Shown in pieces: positions 1 to 7,528 of a DNA stretch of 64,000 bases. The translations under genes were made by a program, and so were the position numbers. This DNA comes from Pararhodobacter oceanensis (GTDB lineage: Bacteria > Pseudomonadota > Alphaproteobacteria > Rhodobacterales > Rhodobacteraceae). Every line of letters begins with the position of its first letter. The stretch's first letter is position 1. Below the pieces are notes generated by a model. It made no database searches and was not told where the DNA came from. It saw nothing but the letters and a program-made list of their open reading frames with translations. The DNA is taken from NCBI RefSeq assembly GCF_003076755.1, contig NZ_QDKM01000005.1:62001-126000 (forward strand), in the 5' to 3' direction.

Positions 1-1146
1 CCGGTGATCGACGTGACCCCCGAAAGCGGCGCGCGCAACGGCGCGCCCGATATCACCCGGCGGGTGCAGATGATCGAACAGCGGCTGATGTCACGCGAGG
101 CGCTGCTGGATCTGGCGGCGCGGTTGAACCTGTTTGAGGGTCTGCCGATCAGCCCGGTGGAACAGGTCGCCTTGATGCGGCAATCCTTCAGCATCTCGGC
201 GATTGCCGCCGCGCAACAGGGGTTTTCCCGCGATGGCTCGCTGTCGGCGCTGGTCGTGCGCGCCTCGCATGAAGAGGCCGAGACCGCCGCCGCGGTAGCA
301 AATGATCTGGCGGGGGCGCTGCTGCGCGAAAGCATCAGTGACCGGCAAAGCGAGGCCGAACAGGCGTTGCAGTTCTTCCGCGCGGAAGAGGCGCGGCTTG
401 AGGCGCGGATCGCCACGCTGGAGGATCAGATCGCCGAGTTTCGCAGCGAAAACGAGGGGTTCTTGCCCGCCGCAATCACCCAAAGGCGCGAGGAGCGCGG
501 GCGGTTGACCGACACGCTGCTATCCTTGCAACAGCAGATTTCGGCGCGGCGCAATGAGTTGAACGGGCAGGACAGTGGCTCACGCCGCGCGGTGACCCAG
601 CGCCGTGTCGCGCAGCTGACCGAAGAGATCGCGCAGTTGAACCAACAGGCCGAAGTGGTCAACGCGCGGATCAACGAGATCCAAGAGGTGCTGGAAGCGG
701 CACCGGCGATTGAACAGCAGTTGATCGCAATGAATAGGCGGATGGAGCAGTTTCAGGCGCAGCTTACCGGCGCCTCGGAACGGCGTCGCGAGGCAGAGTT
801 GAGCGCGCGGATCGAGGTGGACCAGCAAAGCGAGCGGTTCGAACTGCTGGAGGCGGCTTTGGTGCCGGAATATCCGATCTCGCGCAGCCGCAAGAAGGTG
901 GCGCTGATGGGGCTGGCGGGGGGCGTGATGCTGGGCGTGTTTTTGGCCTATCTGCTGGAATTCCTGCATCCGGTGATGCGCACCGCCGCGCGGGTCGAGC
1001 GCGAGCTGCAATTGCGGCCGGTGATCAGCATTCCCTATACGATGCCCGGCCATGAGCGCCGCCGCCGCCAGATGATCTGGGGGTTCGGCACGGTGCTGCT
1101 GGTCGCCGGTGGTCTGGCCACCGCTTGGGCGTTGGGGCTGTTCTGA
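1..1146 (+). CDS. Wzz/GumC-like polysaccharide chain-length determinant (5' partial)
   Basis: The frame is already open at base 1, so the start lies outside the window; 381 or more residues are visible. The protein has a long coiled-coil-rich middle (about residues 90-290, many Glu, Gln and Arg), then a Pro-containing segment (PEYPISRSRKK), a hydrophobic helix at about 299-318 and a second hydrophobic stretch at the extreme C-terminus. That is the end of a Wzz/GumC inner-membrane co-polymerase, which sets the chain length of exported polysaccharide. No tyrosine-kinase domain follows the membrane helix. The family call is sound; the particular polysaccharide is unknown. GT2, GT26 and Wzy-like genes further right may belong to the same pathway. 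Confidence 0.8.
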   Translation, partial: PVIDVTPESGARNGAPDITRRVQMIEQRLMSREALLDLAARLNLFEGLPISPVEQVALMRQSFSISAIAAAQQGFSRDGSLSALVVRASHEEAETAAAVANDLAGALLRESISDRQSEAEQALQFFRAEEARLEARIATLEDQIAEFRSENEGFLPAAITQRREERGRLTDTLLSLQQQISARRNELNGQDSGSRRAVTQRRVAQLTEEIAQLNQQAEVVNARINEIQEVLEAAPAIEQQLIAMNRRMEQFQAQLTGASERRREAELSARIEVDQQSERFELLEAALVPEYPISRSRKKVALMGLAGGVMLGVFLAYLLEFLHPVMRTAARVERELQLRPVISIPYTMPGHERRRRQMIWGFGTVLLVAGGLATAWALGLF

Positions 1147-1192
1147 CCCTTCCGTTTTGCGCCTATTTGCGCCATAGAGCGGGAAAAGGGCG

Positions 1193-1720
1193 ATGATCAT
1201 GCAGCAAGATATTCCCGCTTGGGTCGAGGGCGAATTGGCGCCCATGGACAAACTGCGCGTGCATCAATTGGGGCTGCGCCATCCGGCGGTCTCGGTGTTT
1301 GTGGTCGCGGGCGGGCGGCTGTTGATCCAGCGCCGCGCTTTGGGCAAATACCACACGCCGGGGCTCTGGGCGAACTCCTGCTGCACGCATCCCCTGTGGG
1401 GCGAGACGCCTCTGGATTGCGCCCAGCGGCGGCTGGCTGAAGAATTGGGCATCCACGGGTTGAGCCTGACGCATCGCGGGCAGGTGGAATACCGCGCCGA
1501 TGTCGGCGGCGGGCTGATCGAACATGAGCTGGTGGATCTTTATCTGGCCGACCTTGCCGCGCCGCCGGAGATCACCCTGAACCCCGCCGAGGTGATGGAC
1601 ACCGCATGGATCGACCCCGCGACGCTGCGTATTGCGCTGGCCGAGCGTGGCGAGGAATTCACCCCATGGCTGCGGATCTACCTGCGCGATCATGCCGAGC
1701 AGGTGTTGCCCGGGTTTTGA
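1193..1720 (+). CDS. idi: Isopentenyl-diphosphate delta-isomerase, type I (Nudix fold)
   Basis: This 175-residue protein interconverts isopentenyl and dimethylallyl diphosphate, the step that balances isoprenoid precursors. The family hallmark GLWANSCCTHP holds the catalytic Cys and a metal-binding His. It is followed by a Nudix-like region (RRLAEELGI) and EHELVDLY with the second catalytic acidic residue. Length matches bacterial type I enzymes. An AAGGG just upstream supports the ATG at 1193; ATG at 1199 is an alternative. The gene stands alone between a polysaccharide gene and a convergent operon. It could feed undecaprenyl, quinone or carotenoid synthesis; the sequence does not say which. 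Confidence 0.93.
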   Translation: MIMQQDIPAWVEGELAPMDKLRVHQLGLRHPAVSVFVVAGGRLLIQRRALGKYHTPGLWANSCCTHPLWGETPLDCAQRRLAEELGIHGLSLTHRGQVEYRADVGGGLIEHELVDLYLADLAAPPEITLNPAEVMDTAWIDPATLRIALAERGEEFTPWLRIYLRDHAEQVLPGF

Positions 1721-1798
1721 TCCTTTGGCGTGTTGATGCGCCGGGATTTTGAGAATTTTTGGCAAGATGAAGCCGGGGGTTTCGCTTGATGCGCGATG

Positions 1799-1862
1799 AT
1801 GGAGGGGGCGCTGCCCCCGCGGCTGCGCCGCCCCCCGGGATATTTTTGGACAGATGAGGGGT
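1799..1862 (+). repeat. Intergenic two-hairpin repeat element, copy 1
   Basis: Two tandem perfect hairpins (GGGGGC at 1804-1809 with GCCCCC at 1813-1818; GCGGC at 1819-1823 with GCCGC at 1827-1831) are followed by GGGATATTTTTGGACAGATG ending in AGGG. The same architecture occurs inverted at 45940-46010. Both copies sit between convergent gene ends, so a bidirectional terminator or REP-like role is inferred. A degenerate copy of the T-rich tail only lies at about 1749-1770 (GAATTTTTGGCAAGATGAAG). Confidence 0.6.
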
Positions 1863-2692
1863 CAGGGCGCGACGAGCAGCAGTTCGGCGGTGATGCAGAT
1901 CGGGTTTTGGCCCGGCGTCAGGCGGCCCTTGTGGGTGCTGCCTTTGAGGGTGACGATTTCGGCGTCGATTTGCGCGCTGCCATCCGAGAGCGTGCCGCTG
2001 GTGAGCAGGATTTCGGTGGCGTAGCTGTCGATGGGCGGCTGGCCGGTGAGGCGCGGGTGGATCAGCGAGCCGAGACCGTAAACGCGGGCCTCGGTGAGAC
2101 CGGCGCATTCGGCAGCGCTGGCGAGGGCCGCGCAGAGGTCCTGATTAGGGCGCAGGGTGACGAGCGCGGCGTTTTCGGCAGGGTGAGAGACGGTTTTCAC
2201 CGGCTGGAACAGGGGGAAATGCGTCTCTGTGTCGGGCGTGACCTCAAGACGCGCGCCTTTGAGACCCCAGCCGCGGGCGCGGATTGGATGGGCGAGGTGG
2301 CTCTCATTGGGCAGGATATGGCCGAAGCTTGGGCCGCTCCAATCCGGGGCGGTGAAGCTGCCGTGGCCGTGGAGCCAAGGCGCGCCGTCTTTGCACCCGA
2401 CGTGCAAGCCGAGGTGGCGGATTTTCCCCGCGCCCATCTGGTGCGGGCCGGCATACCACGCGGCATGAGCGCCTGTAGGGTCTTCGCCGGGGATCAGGAA
2501 ATCGAGATTGGCCAGCGGCGCATCCTCGATCACCAGCCAGCCGCCGTCGAACTGCGCGAGGGCGGCGGCGACGGATGCTGCCAGCGTATCGGCGAGGGGT
2601 AATGTCACCTCGATGGGCATGGCCTGACAGCGGGCGATTGCCCAGCGCTCGGCGGCGGCGGGGCCGGGGTGGGTGAGCATCGGCAGGCTCAT
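1862..2692 (-). CDS. Tandem PPC/DUF296-domain protein
   Basis: This 276-residue protein appears to hold two copies of the PPC (DUF296) fold. The first, about residues 25-130, has the typical HLGLHVG...GAPWLHGHGSF...GH pattern with His residues of the family's metal site. The second, about 165-276, keeps the fold pattern (LASAAECAGLTEARVYGLGSL) but lacks the His cluster. PPC domains occur in plant AT-hook proteins and in many bacterial proteins of unknown function. Its start overlaps the acyl-CoA ligase stop by 4 bases, so it is translationally coupled to a thiolase/ligase operon and may act on or sense an acyl-CoA pathway product; that is inference. The domain call is fairly sure, the function unknown. 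Confidence 0.65.
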   Translation of the reverse strand: MSLPMLTHPGPAAAERWAIARCQAMPIEVTLPLADTLAASVAAALAQFDGGWLVIEDAPLANLDFLIPGEDPTGAHAAWYAGPHQMGAGKIRHLGLHVGCKDGAPWLHGHGSFTAPDWSGPSFGHILPNESHLAHPIRARGWGLKGARLEVTPDTETHFPLFQPVKTVSHPAENAALVTLRPNQDLCAALASAAECAGLTEARVYGLGSLIHPRLTGQPPIDSYATEILLTSGTLSDGSAQIDAEIVTLKGSTHKGRLTPGQNPICITAELLLVAP

Positions 2693-4302
2693 GCAGGCGG
2701 GAGTTGATCGCGGGCGATCAGGCGGTCGCGGATCAGGTTTTTGGTGATTTTGCCGTAGCCGGATTTCGGCAGATCCTCCCAGAACACCACATGCTGCGGC
2801 AGTTTATAGCGCGCCATCCTCGGGCCGAGCCACTCGAGCAACTCGGCCTCGGTCAGGGGCGCTGAACAGGTGCAAACCGCCATGCCGACCTCGCCCCATT
2901 TGCGGTTTTCGACGCCGAGGACAGCGACCTCGGAGACCGCGGGATGGAGGAGGATTTTTTCCTCAATCTCGCGCGGGTAGATGTTCGAGCCGCCGGAAAT
3001 ATACATATCCGAGGCGCGGCCGGTGAGATAGACGAAGCCCTCATCGTCCATATGGCCGAGGTCGCCGGTCAGGAACCAGCCGTCGCGAAAGCCGCTGGCA
3101 TTGGCGGCGTCATTGTTGAAATAGCCGGCGAAAACCGCGGGGCCGGTGACGCAGATTTCGCCGGTTTCCAAGGGCGCGCATTCGCCGCCATCGGGGTGCT
3201 GGATCTGCACCTGCATGCCGGTGCGGGCAAAGCCGCAGGTGCCGATCCGCATGTCGTCGCCAGAGGAATGATGGGCGGGGGGCAGCACGGTGATATTGCC
3301 GGTGACCTCGCCCAGCCCGAAATATTGCACCAGTTTCGGCCCGAGTTTTTCCAGCGCGGTGATCTGGTCGGCGCGGTACATCGGCGCTCCCGCGTAGATC
3401 ACATAGCGCAGGCTGGAATGGTCGTGCGCATCAACCGCGGGGTGCTCGGTGAGGAGTTTCACAATCGTCGGCACGGTGAACATATTGGTCACGCGGTGGC
3501 GCTCAACGAGGGACCAGATCTCGGCGGGATCAAAGGTTTTGCCGGCGGGGAGGATCGTGGGCACGGCATGGGCGACCTGCGCAAGCTGGTGGATACCGGC
3601 GCCGTGGCTGAGCGGGGCGACGACCAAAGAGGCGTCGGCGCTGCCCCAATCGGCGCCGCTGGCGGGCATGAGATCGCACAGATGGTTTGTGATCACAAAG
3701 CCCATCTGCCCGTGGGTCAACACCGCGGCCTTGGGGCGACCGGTGGTGCCGGAGGTGAAGAAAAACCAGCAGGGATCATCGCGCAGCACATCCACTGCGG
3801 GGCGTGATTGGCCGATATGGGGGGCGATGAGGGCGTCGTAATCGGGGGCGAAATCCGCGTCGTAATCGGGGGCGCCGATGGCGATGGTGAAGTCGAGATG
3901 GGGGGCGCAGGCTTTGGCGTGGGCGGCGAATTCGGCGCCAACCAGCAACCCGCGCGCCTGTGAGGATTGCGCGAGATAGGCGACATCCTCGGGCGTCTGG
4001 CGGAAATTGGCCGGCACCCAGATGCAACCGGCGCGCCAGCAGCCGAACATCGCCTCGAACATCTGGTTGTTATTGGCGGATTGGACGAGGATACGGTCGC
4101 CCTTTTGCACCTTGTAGCGGGTGATCAGGAGTTCGGCGAAAGCGGCGGCGCGGGCCTCGATCTGCGCCCAAGTCCAGACCGATTCGCCCCAGATAAAGCC
4201 CTCGGCATCGGGGTGGCGCCGCGCGACCTCGGTCAGGAGATGCGACAGGTTCATCACGCGGGTGGAGACCGGCACAATGCCCTGCGAGAGGTCGATCCTC
4301 AC
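2689..4302 (-). CDS. AMP-dependent acyl-CoA synthetase/ligase
   Basis: This 537-residue protein activates a carboxylic acid to the acyl-adenylate and then to the CoA thioester. Visible signatures are the P-loop-like FFTSGTTGRPKAAVLTHG (about 185-202), YFGLGEVTGN (A5), GDLGHMDDEGFVYLTGR with its ribose-binding Asp (A7/A8), ISGGSNIYPREIEE, and a C-terminal SGYGKITKN with the catalytic Lys. The start overlaps the thiolase stop by 4 bases (ATGA) and the stop overlaps the PPC gene by 4 bases, so the three form one transcription unit. The substrate cannot be read from sequence; with a thiolase beside it, breakdown of a fatty, aromatic or sterol-like acid is plausible. An 18-bp direct repeat gives a duplicated APDYDA segment. 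Confidence 0.88.
   Translation of the reverse strand: MRIDLSQGIVPVSTRVMNLSHLLTEVARRHPDAEGFIWGESVWTWAQIEARAAAFAELLITRYKVQKGDRILVQSANNNQMFEAMFGCWRAGCIWVPANFRQTPEDVAYLAQSSQARGLLVGAEFAAHAKACAPHLDFTIAIGAPDYDADFAPDYDALIAPHIGQSRPAVDVLRDDPCWFFFTSGTTGRPKAAVLTHGQMGFVITNHLCDLMPASGADWGSADASLVVAPLSHGAGIHQLAQVAHAVPTILPAGKTFDPAEIWSLVERHRVTNMFTVPTIVKLLTEHPAVDAHDHSSLRYVIYAGAPMYRADQITALEKLGPKLVQYFGLGEVTGNITVLPPAHHSSGDDMRIGTCGFARTGMQVQIQHPDGGECAPLETGEICVTGPAVFAGYFNNDAANASGFRDGWFLTGDLGHMDDEGFVYLTGRASDMYISGGSNIYPREIEEKILLHPAVSEVAVLGVENRKWGEVGMAVCTCSAPLTEAELLEWLGPRMARYKLPQHVVFWEDLPKSGYGKITKNLIRDRLIARDQLPPA
3833..3874. repeat. 24-nt in-frame duplication in the acyl-CoA ligase gene
   Basis: GCGTCGTAATCGGGGGCG occurs at 3833-3850 and again at 3857-3874, a period of 24 bases. 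In the minus-strand gene it encodes APDYDADFAPDYDA. Being a multiple of three, it keeps the frame. Confidence 0.85.
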
Positions 4303-5468
4303 TTCACGCGCTCCAGAATCGAGCAGTAATTCGCCACCGCCGCGCCGCCCATGTTGAACACGCCGCCCAGTCGTGCGCCGCTGATCTGCATGTCGCCCGC
4401 CTCACCGGCGAGCTGCATCGCGGCCATCACGTGTTGCGAGACGCCGGTGGCGCCGATCGGGTGGCCCTTGGATTTCAAGCCGCCCGAGGGGTTCACCGGC
4501 AATCTGCCATCTTTGGTGGTGACGCCGTCGCGGATCACGCGGTGGCCTTGGCCGCGCTCGGCCAGACCCATGGCCTCATATTCGATCATTTCGGCGACGG
4601 TGAAACAATCGTGGGTTTCGACAAAGCTGAGATCGTCGATGGCGAGACCGGCGCCGTCCAAGGCACCGGCCCAGGCTTTGCGCGCGCCGGTGAAATCGAG
4701 GATATCGCGGCGCGAGAGGGGCAGGAAATCATTCGCCTGAACGCGCGCACGGAAGGCAATCGCGCGGTTGAGCGTGGCGGCGGTTTCCGCGTCGGCGAGG
4801 ACCAGAATCGCCGCCCCGTCCGAGACCAGCGAGCAATCGGTGCGCCGCAGCGGCCCCGCAACATGGGGGTTTTTGTCCGACGGCGTGTTGCAAAACTCGA
4901 AGCCGAAATCCTTGCGCATATGGGCATAAGGGTTGGCCATGCCATTGGCATGGTTCTTGGCGGCGATCATTGCCAGCGCGTCGGATTGATCGCCGTATTT
5001 CTGGAAATAGCTGCCCGCGATCTTGCCAAACAGTCCGGCGAAACCGGCGGGGACATCGGCTTCTTCGGCGACATAGGAGGCGCCGAGGAGGATGTCGCCG
5101 ACCTCTGCGGTGGGTGTGGCGCTCATTTTCTCGGCGCCGACCACCAAGGCGATGCGCCCGCGACCTGATTCGATGAAATCCATCGCGCCATAGAGTGCGG
5201 CGGAACCGGTGGCGCAGGCGTTTTCATAGCGGATCGCGGGGGTGTGGCGCAGGCGCTCATCGGCCAGCGCGACCAAGGCCGCCTGAAAATCCTGCCGCGA
5301 GAAGCCGTTGTTGAAAACACCGACAAAAATGCCGTCGACATCCTCGGCACCGATGCCTGCGTGTTCAAGCGCGGGGGCGAGCACCTCGGCGATCAGATGT
5401 TCGGTGTCGGGCTGGTCGGATTTGCCGAATTTGGAGTGGCTCCAACCGACGATCTGGGCGTTTGTCAT
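4299..5468 (-). CDS. SCP-x/SCP2-type thiolase (acetyl-CoA acetyltransferase family)
   Basis: The 389-residue protein carries the nucleophilic Cys in ENACATGSAAL, the motif VETHDCFTVAEMIEYEAMGL typical of SCP-x-type thiolases, and GHPIGATGVSQ near the C-terminus with the catalytic His. It ends in a GG-rich loop (FNMGGAAVANY) rather than the CxG of classical thiolases. The family cleaves 3-ketoacyl-CoA or catalyses related Claisen chemistry. The ATG at 5468 was chosen because AAAGGA lies at a good distance upstream; the frame stays open 13 codons further with no ribosome site. It is the first gene of the thiolase-ligase-PPC operon and is divergent from a GT2 gene across about 150 bp. The physiological substrate is unknown. 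Confidence 0.85.
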   Translation of the reverse strand: MTNAQIVGWSHSKFGKSDQPDTEHLIAEVLAPALEHAGIGAEDVDGIFVGVFNNGFSRQDFQAALVALADERLRHTPAIRYENACATGSAALYGAMDFIESGRGRIALVVGAEKMSATPTAEVGDILLGASYVAEEADVPAGFAGLFGKIAGSYFQKYGDQSDALAMIAAKNHANGMANPYAHMRKDFGFEFCNTPSDKNPHVAGPLRRTDCSLVSDGAAILVLADAETAATLNRAIAFRARVQANDFLPLSRRDILDFTGARKAWAGALDGAGLAIDDLSFVETHDCFTVAEMIEYEAMGLAERGQGHRVIRDGVTTKDGRLPVNPSGGLKSKGHPIGATGVSQHVMAAMQLAGEAGDMQISGARLGGVFNMGGAAVANYCSILERVK

Positions 5469-5619
5469 GGCGAAATCCTTTGTGTTTTGCGCGAGAATGC
5501 AACACATTTATCTGCTAATAACCAGAGGATGCGCGCATTTTCCTTGCGCGCCGGACCAGAGCCGCGCCTGCCGTGGCTGCCAGAATGTGCCGGATACGCC
5601 GGATCAAAGAGTTCACCGA

Positions 5620-6585
5620 ATGCCGAAATCCGCGCAGACATTGACGATTGACGCCGTGGCCATCGGCCGCAACGAGGGCGCGCGGTTGCAGGCCTGTCTG
5701 GCCTCGCTGACGGGCGAGGTGCGGCGGGTGGTCTATGTCGATAGCGGCTCGAGTGATGGCAGTGTCGAGGCGGCGCTTGCGATGGGCGCGCAGGTGGTGG
5801 CGCTGGATATGAGCCTGCCGTTTACTGCCGCGCGGGCGCGCAATGCGGGGCTGGCGGCGCTGGCGGATGACCCGCCGGATTTCGTGCAATTCATCGACGG
5901 TGATTGCGCGCTGCGCGAGGGCTGGATCGCGCGCGGGCGGCAGTTTTTGCATGACAATCTGGGCGCGGCGGTGGTTTGCGGGCGGCGGCGTGAGCGGTTC
6001 CCCGAGGCGAGCCTCTATAACGCGATGATCGATGCGGAATGGGACACGCCGGTGGGCAAGGCGACGGCTTGCGGCGGCGATGCCCTGATGCGCTATCAGG
6101 CGGTGAGTTCGGTGAAAGGGTTCCGCGAGGATCTGATTGCGGGGGAGGAGCCGGAATTGTGTCTGCGGCTGCGCTCGCATGGGTGGAGCATCTGGCGGAT
6201 TGATGCGGAAATGACATGGCATGACGCCGAAATGATGCGGTTTGGCCAATGGTGGCGACGGGCCGAGCGGGCGGGGCATGCCTTTGCCGAGGGGGCGGCG
6301 CGGTTTTCGACGACGCGTAGCCCGCATTGGACGCGCGAGGTGCGGCGGATCTGGATCTGGGGGCTGGCGCTGCCGCTGATTGCGCTGGTCGGGTCGCTGC
6401 TGCATCCGGCGGCGCTGCTGCTGTTGCTGGCCTATCCGCTGCAGGTGCTACGCCTGCAGGGGGCGATGGGCTGGCGCGGGGCGTTTTTCAACACGCTGGG
6501 GAAATTCCCCGAGGCGATGGGCGCGCTGCGGTTTTATGCGCGGCGGATCGGACGCGGTGAGGCGCGGTTGATCGAATATAAGTGA
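5620..6585 (+). CDS. Glycosyltransferase family 2, membrane-anchored
   Basis: This 321-residue protein starts at an ATG giving MPKSAQTLTID; the frame is open upstream but lacks GT2 sequence there. The N-terminal GT-A domain shows VAIGRNEGARL, YVDSGSSDGS, the DxD metal motif in FIDGDC (Asp93 and Asp95), and a GEEPELCLRLRSHGW acceptor-side motif. Two hydrophobic stretches near residues 240-275 anchor it in the inner membrane. It should transfer a nucleotide-sugar residue to a lipid-linked or polysaccharide acceptor. It lies tail to tail with a WecG-type transferase, consistent with a polysaccharide locus. Donor and acceptor cannot be inferred. Confidence 0.85.
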   Translation: MPKSAQTLTIDAVAIGRNEGARLQACLASLTGEVRRVVYVDSGSSDGSVEAALAMGAQVVALDMSLPFTAARARNAGLAALADDPPDFVQFIDGDCALREGWIARGRQFLHDNLGAAVVCGRRRERFPEASLYNAMIDAEWDTPVGKATACGGDALMRYQAVSSVKGFREDLIAGEEPELCLRLRSHGWSIWRIDAEMTWHDAEMMRFGQWWRRAERAGHAFAEGAARFSTTRSPHWTREVRRIWIWGLALPLIALVGSLLHPAALLLLLAYPLQVLRLQGAMGWRGAFFNTLGKFPEAMGALRFYARRIGRGEARLIEYK

Positions 6586-6586
6586 G

Positions 6587-7336
6587 TTAACGTTGCTGCA
6601 TAGCGCGCAGGGCCTCCGACGGCAGAATTAACGCGCATTCGGCATAGCGTTTGGCCAGACGGCGGGGATTGCTGAGCATGCGCCAGAGCCACTCCATCGC
6701 GATGCGGCGCACCCATTTTGGCGCACGTTTCTGGCGACCGGCGAGGAAATCAAGGCTGGCACCGATCGAGGCGAAGCCGATCTGCGGGGTGAGGTCGCGG
6801 CCCAGCGCGGCGAAGGCTTCTTGCTTGGGGGCGCCGAGCGCGATGAACACCAGCCGCGCGCCGGACGCCTCGATCTCATGCAAGATAGCGCGGGCCGCAT
6901 CGCCGCCGGGGTCAAAGCCCATCGGCGGGGCGATGGTGGCGGCGACCTCTAGGCCCGGGATGCGGGATTTGAGTGCTGCGGCGGCGGCTTTGAGCGCGGG
7001 ATCGGTGGAGCCCATCAGCGCCACGGGCACATTGTTGGCAGCGGCGAGTTCAGCCAGAGGCAGCACCAGATCGGAGCCGGGGACCAGAGACACGGGTTTG
7101 CGCGCGAGTCTGGAAAGCCAGACCACCGGATTGCCATCGGCGCAGACCAGATCCTGCGCGGCGTAGGCACGGCGAAACCCTGCATCGCGACGCAGTTTCA
7201 CCAGATGATCGAGGTTGATCGTGGCCAGCGCATAGCCCGTGCGCGCCCGCATCCGCCTGCCGACCTCGGCCAGCAGCGTCGCGCGATCCGGCATATTCAC
7301 GGTGATCTGATCCGGTGGAAATGAAAACTTCATCAA
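6587..7336 (-). CDS. WecG/TagA/CpsF-family glycosyltransferase (GT26)
   Basis: The 249-residue protein matches the GT26 family in length and motifs: ATINLDHLVKLRRD near the N-terminus, the conserved CADGNPVVW region with the catalytic Asp, GSTDPALKAAA, IALGAPKQE and GFASIGASLDFLAGRQKRAPKW. GT26 enzymes add an N-acetylmannosaminuronate-type or related sugar to an undecaprenyl-linked acceptor, as in enterobacterial common antigen, teichoic acid or capsule synthesis. ATG at 7333 is an equally possible start. It is convergent with the GT2 gene (1-bp gap) and divergent from the Wzy-like gene across 192 bp, in which I could not define a promoter with confidence. Confidence 0.88.
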   Translation of the reverse strand: MMKFSFPPDQITVNMPDRATLLAEVGRRMRARTGYALATINLDHLVKLRRDAGFRRAYAAQDLVCADGNPVVWLSRLARKPVSLVPGSDLVLPLAELAAANNVPVALMGSTDPALKAAAAALKSRIPGLEVAATIAPPMGFDPGGDAARAILHEIEASGARLVFIALGAPKQEAFAALGRDLTPQIGFASIGASLDFLAGRQKRAPKWVRRIAMEWLWRMLSNPRRLAKRYAECALILPSEALRAMQQR

Positions 7337-7528
7337 ATTCTCTTACTCTGAACGCATTTGACGCCAAGAATAGCCCCCAGTGTCAGGGCAGACTTTGCCG
7401 GTGAACTTTGTTATAACTTGGGCCATGGTCAATCAAAACTCCGGCAGAGGGGGCGTTGATCTGCGAGGTAGAGGGCAAAACGGCATGGAAATCCAGCTTG
7501 GGCCGGTGCCGCGGATCGGGGCGCGCGT

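Noticed and set aside
1796-2602. A long plus-strand open frame opposite the PPC-domain gene.
   Set aside because: Its translation is low-complexity Gly/Arg/Ala, matches no family I know, and lies opposite a gene with clear PPC motifs and 4-base coupling to its neighbour. High G+C produces such antisense frames throughout the window.
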